From contig KE647159.1 of assembly GCA_000447185.1 (NCBI GenBank), positions 1 through 13,708 on the forward strand: a stretch of DNA of 13,708 nucleotides. The letters are read 5' to 3'. The notes under the pieces were generated by a model. It saw only the letters and a program-made list of their open reading frames with translations. It did not search any database and was not told the origin of the DNA. Shown here one piece after another: positions 1-8,670 of the stretch (positions within the stretch are counted from its first letter, which is position 1; the number at the start of each line of letters is the position of its first letter). The translations under genes and the position numbers were made by a program. This DNA is from Vairimorpha apis BRL 01. Its lineage: Eukaryota > Microsporidia > Nosematidae.

Positions 1-1335
1 TAAAATCTATTATTTAGCACACGAATTAAAAAATATTTGTTCTTATATTTTTTTAAAAATAGAAGTTATATTATAATTTAATAAAAAATCATAAATGTTT
101 AATTTAAAATTTAATTAATACAAATTCTCGCTCTCTTATTTTTTTAAAAAATTTATATAAAATAAAGTATATTTTATTATTGTCATATAAATAATATTTT
201 TTTTGTTATATTGTATAAACTTTCAATTTATTTACAAAAATTTTAATTAAAAAAATTTTAACATAAAAAATATATTTCTTATATAATTTCTAATCTGTAT
301 CATGTAAATGTAAATATTTCATGTTTTTCTTTTTTTAAAAAAAAGTAATATTAATTAGACATAATAATTTTAAAAATGTAATTTATATTTAAATAATAAA
401 TACAAAATTAAGAAATATTTGAATTATAAAATACATAGTTTAATAAAAATATAAATTTTTTAATTAACTAATGTTGATTTTTCATCTGTATTTTTTTAAG
501 TCATATATAAATTAAAGTATTTTTTAGATTAAATTTAAATAATAATTATTATTATTTTATTTACATACAGAAAATTATATTAATGATTTTTAAAAAGAAT
601 ATTTTTTTGCAAATAAAAAAAATAAGAATTACTCAATTATTTGGTTTTACCCTTAATTTTTTATTTTTTAATAAAGGACGTATAGAAAATATTATGATCT
701 TAAAGAATATTAGTAGAATGATTATATTTATTTTATATATATAAATTTAATTTAAAATAATAGTTAAGATTAAAAGATTCTAATTAAAAGTTTTTATGTT
801 GATAATCATTAAAATGATGATTTTTATAAACAAGATATATAATTTATAGTGTTAAATATATTTAAATAAAATTTCGTAGCTTTTTTATATGATTTAATAT
901 AACAAGCGATAAATTTGAGAATAAATATGGTTTATTGTAAAAATAAACTTTGAGTTTTTAAAAATCTTTATGATATCAAAAATTTAAGGAACAATTATTT
1001 TTAGAAAAAACTTTTAAGTTTTTAAATTATTAAACCTTTATAACTGATTTTAAATAATATTTTTAAATATTTTTTATCAAATTTAGGGTGCAAAAATTAA
1101 ATATCCACTTTAAGAATTTATTATAATTTAAACACTAGAAATTATTTAAAAAAATACAAAAGATCGATTTATGACATATTATGAATTATATAAATATTTT
1201 AAAAAGCAATAATACCATATAATGCATTTAATAGAACGATTGATATTTGTATAAATTTTTGAGGGTTCTATAAAATATTCAAATTTTTTATAAAATAAAA
1301 AATAAATAAACAAAGAAAATTTAAAGGATACCAGA
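1..1335. other. AT-rich intergenic region, no convincing gene
   Basis: This stretch is almost entirely A/T with frequent stops in all six frames and no recognisable protein motif, tRNA B-box or rRNA segment. The only ORF worth naming is a 53-codon one at 583-744, listed separately. An imperfect AT-rich inverted repeat lies near 790-831, around the short palindrome ATCATTAAAATGAT. The last part (about 1270-1335) must hold the promoter of the gene starting at 1336; the bases just before its ATG read GGATACCAGA, slightly richer in G/C than the surroundings. No TATA-like element can be told from the background composition. Confidence 0.6.
583..744 (+). other. possible small ORF, 53 codons, unrecognised
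   Basis: An ATG at 583 opens 53 codons ending in TAA at 742-744. The predicted peptide is rich in Ile, Phe, Lys and Asn, with a hydrophobic C-terminal end (MIIFILYI), and matches no family I recognise. Local composition is slightly less A/T-extreme than the flanks (it includes GGTTTTACCC and GGACGT), which is the only reason to list it. A run this long without a stop can arise by chance in 13.7 kb of such DNA, so it may not be a gene. Confidence 0.15.
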
Positions 1336-2364
1336 ATGTCAAAAACCAAACAACAAGTTCTCAAATATCTTATAGACAAAAAAAATAGTATAAAATTAGA
1401 AATTAATAATTTATTAGATAATAAAACAAATTATTGTGATGAAAATTTTTTCAATAATCTTGTTTTTAATTGTAACACACACAAAAATTCTATAAAATTT
1501 CATAAAAAAAATGAGAAAAGTATAATTTATGAAACAAAAGAATATCTTAACGAAATAAGGATACTACCAATATCTAAAATTTTAAAACAATCTAATAAAA
1601 TTGTTACTACTAATGATAGATGTTATGCCTTTGAAGAAAACATTTTCAATAAACTTAATTTACTTAAAGAAATAAAAAACAAAATCGAACCTTCTAAAAA
1701 TACTAAAGAAATTGATAACTTATCAAATATTTTTAAAGAAGAAAATGTATCAAATGAAGAAAATTTTAAACGTTTATGTAGAAAAGATCATTGCAATTTA
1801 AAGGTATTTGAAAAACTAAAAACACATATAACAAATATAGATGAAGAAATAATAATAAAAAAAGAAAAACTTTCACATGAAATAATTGAATATTCGTTAA
1901 AGAAGAATAATTGCTTACCTTCGATGTGCAATATTAATATTAAAGATTCTTCTTTTCCCTGGATAATTTTAAAACAAGAAAATAATATTTTTATTCCGAT
2001 AGATTTCAACGAAAGATTTTATTCTTACAATGATATTCTTGGAATTTTCCATTTGTATTGTACAAAATTAACATTAATTAATAATAATAATAATAAAATA
2101 AATCATGGTGCTGGAGTTCATCAAAGTTATAAAAAATTTCAACAATTACCAGATATGTTTATATATCTAACATGCTTAAACGATAAAGAATTGTTAAAAA
2201 ATAGCGATCTAGAATTAAATGTATCTAGTGAATCTACAGAAAAAGAGTTTTATGATTTAAACAATCATAAAACAACATTTAAAGGTGATTTTTTACTTGA
2301 TATAGACAATGATGAATTTTATGAAAAATTTCCAATTATAATGTATAAAAAAAAACAAATATGA
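1336..2364 (+). CDS. orphan hypothetical protein, 342 aa, Lys/Asn/Glu-rich
   Basis: This is an intact reading frame from an ATG at 1336 to TGA at 2362-2364, and I do not recognise the family. The first half is hydrophilic and mostly helical in character, with many Lys, Glu and Asn residues. The C-terminal half is more globular, with a Trp (SFPWIIL, about residue 210), a poly-Asn run from an AAT microsatellite at about 2080-2096, and a stretch reading QLPDMFIYLTC. No signal peptide or membrane segment is visible, so a cytoplasmic or nuclear location is likelier. A faint resemblance of LPDMFIYL to the LP-x-hydrophobic strand of ubiquitin-specific proteases is not backed by any Cys or His box. 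It is convergent with the kinase gene and separated by only 85 bp. It is one of only two genes here that need no frameshift. Confidence 0.7.
   Translation: MSKTKQQVLKYLIDKKNSIKLEINNLLDNKTNYCDENFFNNLVFNCNTHKNSIKFHKKNEKSIIYETKEYLNEIRILPISKILKQSNKIVTTNDRCYAFEENIFNKLNLLKEIKNKIEPSKNTKEIDNLSNIFKEENVSNEENFKRLCRKDHCNLKVFEKLKTHITNIDEEIIIKKEKLSHEIIEYSLKKNNCLPSMCNINIKDSSFPWIILKQENNIFIPIDFNERFYSYNDILGIFHLYCTKLTLINNNNNKINHGAGVHQSYKKFQQLPDMFIYLTCLNDKELLKNSDLELNVSSESTEKEFYDLNNHKTTFKGDFLLDIDNDEFYEKFPIIMYKKKQI
2080..2096 (+). repeat. AAT trinucleotide microsatellite inside the orphan gene
   Basis: About five tandem AAT units encode a short poly-Asn run in the 1336-2364 protein. The unit matches the reading frame, so length change would add or remove Asn without a frameshift. 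Confidence 0.6.
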
Positions 2365-2449
2365 TAAAACAATATTTTATTTAAATGTAATAAATTATTT
2401 AGATTTTTAAATAAAATGAAAAATTAATTTATCTTAAAATAAACTACTA

Positions 2450-4126
2450 TCACAATACTTTTAATTCTTTAATATCATTATACATAATATCATAATATCT
2501 TCTAAATTCTTTTCTTTCACCACTAACGTGTGTTAAATTTACATAATATTCGCCTAATATTACATTAAAATATAAACTAACTTTAAAAGACACAAATGTG
2601 CTTTCATTGTATGAAACATCGCAAATAAAATACTTTTCATCTGTTTTTACATTCAATCTATTTTTTTTAAAAATATCGATTAAAATTTTTTTCAATGCAT
2701 TATGTGAACCAATATTTTTAAGTTTAATGCCTCTAAAAATACCTTTTAAGTATGTATTTTTAATTTTTGGATTGTTAAAAAGTTTTGGTTCTTTTGTTGA
2801 AACATCTTTAAACACCTTTTGTTTAAAAAATTTTGAACATGGGCTCCTTGTATCTTTTTGAATGATTGATGCAACAAAATAATGTAAATTTTTAGATAAG
2901 ATATTTTATCATCTGAAAATATTATATCACTAACTAATGAATCTTCCTCCATCTCTATTCTAATATCATTTAATGAATCATTGCAATTTTCATCTCCAAA
3001 ATATTCTAACATCATAAAATATAACGATATTATAGGTCTATTTGTCCAGTATTCTAATTGTAATAATTTATTATCCTTTAGACATACATCAAAAAATCTA
3101 AAAATTTCTCTTTCCATATTTTTAAATTGAAATTTTAAAATAATAGATAAATTTTTAATTATACTGCTATTAATTCGATCTATTGGATATTGAGGAATAA
3201 AATAATTATTTACAGGAATGTCATGCTCCATGTTGACCCAATCACTGAATAAAATTTCTTCTAATGTATGTCTATGTTTAGGGTCAACGTGCAACATTTT
3301 AAAATAAGTTCTTTTGCACTTGATGAAAAATTCATTGAAAATGAAAATTTTCCTAATTGAATTTTTTCTTGTAATTTTTCTACATCTTTATCGTCGAATG
3401 GAACCGTTCCATTTAATAACACAAATAAAATTACTCCTAAACTCCAAACATCAATTTCTGGACCTGAATATCTTTGTCCCAATAAAAGTTCAGGTGCTGC
3501 AAAATATAAAGATCCACAAAATGTATTCAGTGTAGATTTATTATCATAAAAATTCGATAAACCAAAATCTATTATTTTAATATTATCAAATTCATCTAAT
3601 AAAATATTTTCTATTTTTAAATCTCTATGTACTATACTGTTTCTGTGTATAAAATCAATAGCACTTAAAATTTGCCTAAAATATCTGCGAGCAATACTTT
3701 CATTAAGATAACCATCATTAACAATTACATCATATAATTGTTTTCCTGCTACATATTCAAAAATTAAAAAATAGTTTTGATCATTAAACATAAAATCTTT
3801 TAATCTTACAATATACGGATGATTAATTAAAGTAGTAATTAAAACTTCTCTAAATATTCTATAATCGCTTTTATCGAATATATGGTTTTTTTTCTTTTAA
3901 TAATTTTTATTGCAACTTGTTCGTTATTAATTGTATTTACACCTAAAACAACTTTAGAACTACTTCCTGTACCTAATAATCTAACTATTTTATAAAAACA
4001 TAAATAATTGTCTTCTTTGTATTCATTGTTATCAACTTCTCCTGTGTTGTAATATTCACCGATACTATCATTCATTAAACTAGAAATCTCAGCAGAAATG
4101 TTTATTCCTTTGTCATTTTTCATCAT
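2450..4126 (-). CDS. KIN1/MARK-family Ser/Thr protein kinase with KA1 domain, three apparent frameshifts
   Basis: This is a CAMK-group kinase, about 559 aa when its four frames are read together. Joined numbering: glycine loop GTGSSSKV 52-59 (third Gly replaced by Ser), ATP-binding Lys74 in VAIK, helix-C Glu94, HRDLKIEN from 167, DFG 187-189, activation-loop Thr202 in LNTFCGSLYFAAPE, DVWSLGV from 226, and subdomain XI Arg286. The CGSLYFAAPELL signature and the NRPIISLYFM segment after the kinase domain fit KIN1/KIN2 best. Residues about 478-557 look like a KA1 domain, which in relatives binds acidic phospholipids and holds the kinase inactive. KIN1/MARK enzymes act in polarity and cell-wall or secretory control. 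The ATG at 4126-4124 precedes the glycine loop by 51 residues. Frames change near 3886-3893 (T8), 3297-3300 (T4) and about 2855-2859 (T5), each needing one added base. All catalytic residues survive, so the gene is probably functional and the breaks are in the sequence. Confidence 0.85.
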
Positions 4127-5361
4127 AGTATCGAAAATGGAAAGTTTTTATAAATGTGGATACCATTTAAAATAAGATTAAACAATTATTTGTTAGAAAT
4201 TTGAGATTATTGGCATTTTTAGATCAGTTGCAAATTTAATTTATTAAAGTTACATAAAGGGGATATTTTTAGATAATTAAATAAGAAAAAATATTTTTTA
4301 TTTTGTAATAATTTATTAAGAATTTAGTTAAAAAAATATTTAAAGTAACAAAATAATTAATAAAATATATATTTTTTTTAACATTGATTATTCTACCAAC
4401 ATTTGTAAATATTATATATTTTAGAAACAATAATCAATATAAACATAAATTGATGCCAAAAATATGTTTGAATTTATGTGATGTAAAGTTTTAAGTTTGA
4501 TTTTGTTAATGATAATAAAAATACTTTTTAATCAAAAAATCATTAAACTTTTATGAAAAAAAAATTTTTTTATTAAAGATAAATTTAAATTAAAAGTACT
4601 ACTTTAGAATATATAAAAATATAAAAACATTTATTTTTTGTTATAATAAATTTGAGTTGTGAGAAATAATCACACTATTATTACATCATTATGAATTAAA
4701 TATAATTTAATTTTAATAAAAATTTTAAAAATTAATTATATAACAAGTTCTATTCATTATTTTATACAGCAAATTATCTTTAGTTTTTTATTTACTTTAT
4801 ATTTATATTTAATATTATGCAATGCATAGTTATAAATTAAGTCATAAAAATTATATATAAAGAAAATATATTATTAGATAGAAACCTACAATATTGTTTT
4901 TTTATATCAAGATTTTAATAGTTATAAATTATTAAATATTTTAGAAATTATTTATGTATAATATATATAAAAACAGATCTAATTTATATAAAATAAATTT
5001 ATTTAAATTATGTTTTATTTTTGTTGTAGATTGTAATTTACTTTTTAAGTTTTATTAAAGATACATGGAAAAAATTATTTTTTAATTTTATTATAATTTA
5101 TAAAATTACTTAAACCATTTAAAATTAAAAAAACATTTTATATACTTTTAATACTTAAACTATTTTAAATTTTTAAATATGAAAAAAAATAGTAATAATA
5201 AAAATTTAAAATTTAGCAACATAAAATATTAAATGTTTTAAAAATAAATAGAAAAATTTAAGTATAAACAAAAATTTTTTAGGAATACTATTAAAAGAAA
5301 CCTTTTTATTGTATTTTTAATCATTAATATAAAAATTAAGAAACATTACATCATTATGAAA
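4127..5361. other. AT-rich intergenic region between kinase and protease genes
   Basis: This holds the promoter of the leftward kinase gene at its left edge and the 3' flank of the first protease gene at its right edge. I see no ORF with protein-like composition and no RNA gene. A 16-base word, ATTACATCATTATGAA, occurs at 4680-4695 and again at 5345-5360, just past the protease stop codon. No similarity extends beyond it, so I do not read it as a duplicated gene end. Confidence 0.6.
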
Positions 5362-6277
5362 CTAATAGTAATTCCTTTCTTTTTCATAAAAGAACGCATA
5401 AACTCCTTTAAAAGATCCAACATTTGGTAAATTTATAATTTTATCATTATCTACTTTTATAAATCTACCGTGTTTATATAAAACAGAAAAAAAATGTCCA
5501 TTATGTCCATATTTGTTTACTAAGAATGATTTTAATTTATACTTTACATCCTTCATATATAGAATTTTAAAAATGTAATAATATTTTTCATTAAAATTTA
5601 ACAAAATGTTGTTGTTGACAAAGATAGCAATATTTGGGAATCGAGTGATTGTAACATTTTTTAATGATTTTAAAAGTTCATATTGAATATCTACCATATT
5701 AAAACCGAATGAAAAAAATAAGATCCATTAAGAATACAAAGAAATTTTCTATGTAAATCTTGATCTTCTATATAAAATGAATTTTTACATTTAACTAGTA
5801 ATAACTCTAAAAATTCTATAGGATCGTTTGCTTGCTGACTGTTTAATCCTTTATGATTTATAATATCAATTAGTTTATTATAGGATGATCTTAAATCCAA
5901 ACAAAAAACAAAACTTTTTTGATTTTTATTTTGAGTTTGATTTTTTAAATGGTAGGAATTTACTTTTTTTCATGTTCATTCATTAATCTAAATCCTTCTT
6001 TTTGAATTTTGTAATTTCTAATTTTTTCTTGTAATAAATAATGATAACACATATAATTATAATTTTGCATATCTTTAAATATAACAGATAATTCATGACA
6101 AATAGAAGAACGAAAATTATAAACTTGTAAAAAATAAAGTTCATTTGTATTTTTTAAGCATTGCATTAATGAATTAGCATAACAATGATAAGAATCACTG
6201 TATAATTTTGCTATATCAATTGTTTCTGAACAAATAAAAAAACGAAAACAAAGTAAAATCAATACTTTCAATTGCAT
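5362..6277 (-). CDS. secreted ubiquitin-specific-protease-like protein 1, two apparent frameshifts
   Basis: About 305 aa when three frames are joined. It is a small, divergent relative of the C19 (USP/UBP) cysteine peptidases, which cut ubiquitin from proteins. Joined numbering: hydrophobic N-terminus MQLKVLILLCFRFFICSE (signal peptide-like), Cys box with Cys32 in HCYANSLMQCL, NDPIEFLELLL corresponding to the QQD-x-x-EF-L box, His box GHNGHFF with His262, and candidate acid Asp277 in KVDND, ending in VYAFFYEKE. The zinc-finger fingers subdomain of typical USPs is missing, and the oxyanion Asn expected five residues before the Cys is Ser27. I chose the ATG at 6277 because it begins directly with the hydrophobic segment. 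Frames change at T7 5964-5970 and A7 5712-5718, each needing one base. It is a tandem paralogue of the 6808-7683 gene. Membrane-anchored or degenerate, inactive forms are alternatives. Confidence 0.75.
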
Positions 6278-6807
6278 TTTATTGGGTTTAACCAACTTAT
6301 CATTTTAATAATATAATAAATTAATTGTTTTTGATATTTGATTAATTTTTAAATTGTAAAATATTCTTAATTGTATAATTTTATGAAATTTTTGGAAACG
6401 TATGTATTCATTATTATTTTTATTTATAATGATTAATGATACATTAAAATATTTGTTAAGAATCTGTTATTGATATATGACAACAAAAATTTTTTTACAA
6501 ATTTATATTAATATTTATTTAAACATCAATAAACAAATTTAGTGTTCTTTATTTTGAATTTAATTAAATAAATGTAAAATTTAACAAAAAATAAATTTTT
6601 TAAAAAAATCTTTTTTATAAATGAATCAGAAATTTATACTAAAAGCAAAATACATTTATTAGAAAAAATATTGTTTTTTCAAATATTTTTTATTGATAAG
6701 AATTTTAGTAAAATTTTGCAAAATGTTAGATTTTTAATAAAAAAAATTATTTAAGATAAATTTTTTTTTGTGCAATTTGAAATATATAAAAAATAAATAA
6801 CTTTTTA
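6278..6807. other. intergenic spacer between the tandem protease genes
   Basis: These 530 bp are AT-rich with no ORF or RNA motif. They contain the promoter of the downstream (leftward) protease gene. On the minus strand an upstream ATG at 6303-6301 opens a short out-of-frame ORF overlapping the chosen start. It would come into frame with the protease if one A were missing from the AAAA run just before the ATG at 6277, giving a nine-residue longer N-terminus. Confidence 0.55.
6284..6286 (-). promoter_or_regulatory. CCC motif just upstream of protease 1 start
   Basis: On the minus strand the bases before the ATG at 6277 read AAACCCAATAAA, putting CCC six bases upstream. Short CCC- or GGG-type motifs close to start codons are reported for microsporidian genes. 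With one example here and weaker forms at the other genes (AAAACCTTAA before the second protease), this is suggestive only. Confidence 0.25.
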
Positions 6808-7683
6808 TTATTCCATTTCATAAAATAAAGCATAAACTCCTTTTCGTTCATCTAAAAAGTCTATTTTTTCGACAAATTCATTATCAGCCTTAAAATACAC
6901 ACCATTAACATTTAGAATAGCATAAAAATGTCCATAAAAACCACGTTGATTAATTATTAAAGAATTAAGAGAATATTTTTGATTCTTTATGTAAATGCTT
7001 TTCAAAATCAAACATGATTTATTTTCATTACCTGGTTGATAAAAAAAACGAATTACTGCTATTTTAGGAAAATATCTGATTGGTTTATATTGAAAAAATT
7101 CATTTAATTCATTTTGAATATTTGATATTGGAAAATTTAAAATATTCATTAAATGTCCATCAAATTCAATTTTAAAATCATCGTAAAATGAAGTCTCATT
7201 GTAAAAATCATGAGTATAACATTTTTGTAATAAAAATTCTAAAAATTCTATTGGATCATTTTCTTCTCCAGTATTTAATCCTTTAATGTTTATAAAATTA
7301 ATTAAAAAATTGTAATGATTTGAAAAATCTAAAACACTATCAATTGAATTATTTTTAAATAAAAAATTTTCATAAAAATTCGTAGTATATGGTTCTTTAC
7401 TTTTTTTATCGTATTCAATATCTTTAGTATTATGATTTTTTAAAAAATATACATTATAGTCAAATTTTTTCATCTTTTGAAACATATCAGACAATTCTTT
7501 ATAAACTGGAAATCTAAAATTAGTTTTTAAAAAATAATTTAATCTTTTTATATTATTTAGACATTGAAATAATGAATTTCCGTAGCAATTAATACTATCA
7601 TTACGAAATCTTGGTATTTCTGATAATGAATCTGAAGTTTCATTTGAAGTATTAATAATTATTAAGTTTAAAAATAAAAGCAT
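6808..7683 (-). CDS. secreted ubiquitin-specific-protease-like protein 2
   Basis: This intact 291-aa frame runs from an ATG at 7683 to a stop at 6810-6808. It has the same architecture as its neighbour: a short hydrophobic N-terminus (MLLFLNLIIIN, a possible signal peptide), a Cys box with Cys33 in NCYGNSLFQCL, NDPIEFLEFLL (142-152), RYFPKIAVIRFF (203-214) matching the LP-x-hydrophobic strand before the His box, His252 in YGHFYAI, Asp267 in KADNEF, and VYALFYEME at the C-terminus. Asn28 sits five residues before the Cys, where USPs place the oxyanion Asn, so a complete catalytic set is plausible. At under 300 residues it is smaller than a usual USP catalytic domain and lacks the paired CxxC zinc-binding motifs. 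If exported, its substrates would be outside the parasite, for example host ubiquitin conjugates; this is inference. Reading through without a frameshift makes it the reference copy for its neighbour. Confidence 0.8.
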   Translation of the reverse strand: MLLFLNLIIINTSNETSDSLSEIPRFRNDSINCYGNSLFQCLNNIKRLNYFLKTNFRFPVYKELSDMFQKMKKFDYNVYFLKNHNTKDIEYDKKSKEPYTTNFYENFLFKNNSIDSVLDFSNHYNFLINFINIKGLNTGEENDPIEFLEFLLQKCYTHDFYNETSFYDDFKIEFDGHLMNILNFPISNIQNELNEFFQYKPIRYFPKIAVIRFFYQPGNENKSCLILKSIYIKNQKYSLNSLIINQRGFYGHFYAILNVNGVYFKADNEFVEKIDFLDERKGVYALFYEME

Positions 7684-8550
7684 TTAAGGTTTTAAATTAT
7701 TGTTTTTAAATTTGATATTTTAAATAATTTAAGAATAATTTTAATTTTATTTTATATTAATTTAATTAAAGGTAAAATTTTTTAAATCTATTTTAAAAAA
7801 ATTATAATAAATATAATTATATTTTTTATATTATAAAATACAATGTTATGATTTAAATTCCAATTCATAAAAATACAATAATTAAATTGTAATTCTTAAA
7901 GATTTAAACAAATATTTTATATACATAAGCTTTATATTTTAAGCTTTAGTGTTTTATATTATAAATATATTTACAAATAAAAAATATTATTTCAAATTTA
8001 AAATTCTTATACAATACTTTATTTTTATTCGATTTTAAATTTAAATCATTAAAATACTAAAAAATATTTAGAAATTTAGATTTTTTTTAAAATTAAACAA
8101 TTGTACTTTTAAAATAAAAAAATTTACAAGAAAATTTTAAACTTATAGAATGTAATTAAAAAATATTTTTATAAAATATTAGTGCATAAGACTTTATCAA
8201 AATCAAAAACATATAAAAATAGTTTTGTTTATAAAATAAATGTATTATATTTAGAGTTTTAATCGACATAAAATATTTTTTTAGTATCAATATATTAAAT
8301 TTTGTAATAAAATAATATTTTTTTATCATTTTATTATTAAAGTTCAAAAAACATTAATATATTTTTTTAGTTAACTTATATTTTAAAAAATATAACTGAA
8401 ATAAATACATTCAATTTTAAATTAATTTTATATCTTAATAATGTTATGAAAGTTGTATCAAATAAAAAATTAACTTAAAAATTAGAATTTTAAAAAACTT
8501 AAATATAAAAAGTATTTTATTAATTTTCATTTAAAAATAAATTTATTGTT
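7684..8550. other. AT-rich intergenic region between divergent genes
   Basis: This lies between the leftward second protease and the rightward CAP gene and should hold the protease promoter at its left end. I find no ORF with protein-like composition; a 63-codon minus-strand ORF at 8156-8347 has only Ile/Phe/Lys/Tyr/Asn-type content. A 9-base direct repeat, TAAGCTTTA, occurs at 7926-7934 and 7940-7948. Confidence 0.55.
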
Positions 8551-8621
8551 AACCCTTAACTACCAGTTTCTCTCTCAACTTTTTTAAGCTTTGGGTTTCA
8601 TGCCCTGGTAACATTTTTTTT
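8551..8621. other. GC-richer island with inverted repeats and T8 tract, function unknown
   Basis: The first 60 bases (8551-8610) are 24/60 G/C, far above the flanks. AACCC at 8551-8555 is complementary to GGGTT at 8593-8597, and TACCAG at 8561-8566 to CTGGTA at 8605-8610; GGG 8593-8595 and CCC 8603-8605 enclose a 7-base loop. A run of eight T follows at 8614-8621, which could stop RNA polymerase III. GGTTTCATGCC at 8594-8604 resembles a degenerate tRNA B-box. On the minus strand an ATG at 8614 opens a 21-residue peptide of complex composition (begins MLPGHETQSLKK, ends VVKG) to a TAA at 8549-8551. It may be a CAP-gene promoter/5' leader, a small RNA, or a coding remnant. I cannot choose. Confidence 0.45.
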
Positions 8622-8670
8622 AATTGTTTCACATTTGTAACAAATATAATTGTAAAGAAAATAATCAAAA

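Noticed and set aside
1179..1379. 66-codon minus-strand ORF overlapping the start of the orphan gene
   Set aside because: It overlaps the better-supported plus-strand gene and is low in complexity; an antisense shadow.
1336..2364. third ubiquitin-specific-protease-like gene, from the LPDMFIYL stretch
   Set aside because: No Cys box, His box or NDPIEFL-like segment was found, and no signal peptide.
2450..4126. kinase as a true pseudogene
   Set aside because: All catalytic motifs and the KA1-like end are intact, and the three breaks match the single-base pattern seen in unrelated neighbouring genes.
4680..5360. 16-base word ATTACATCATTATGAA repeated at 4680-4695 and 5345-5360, hinting at a duplicated gene end
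   Set aside because: Similarity stops at the word edges, and in DNA this A/T-rich a rough estimate allows some 16-base matches by chance in 13.7 kb.
8156..8347. 63-codon minus-strand ORF
   Set aside because: Its content is only what A/T-rich DNA gives (Ile, Phe, Lys, Tyr, Asn), with no motif and no continuation in another frame.
8551..8621. tRNA in the GC island
   Set aside because: There is a weak B-box-like word and a 7-base loop, but no acceptor stem, anticodon arm or clear A-box on either strand.
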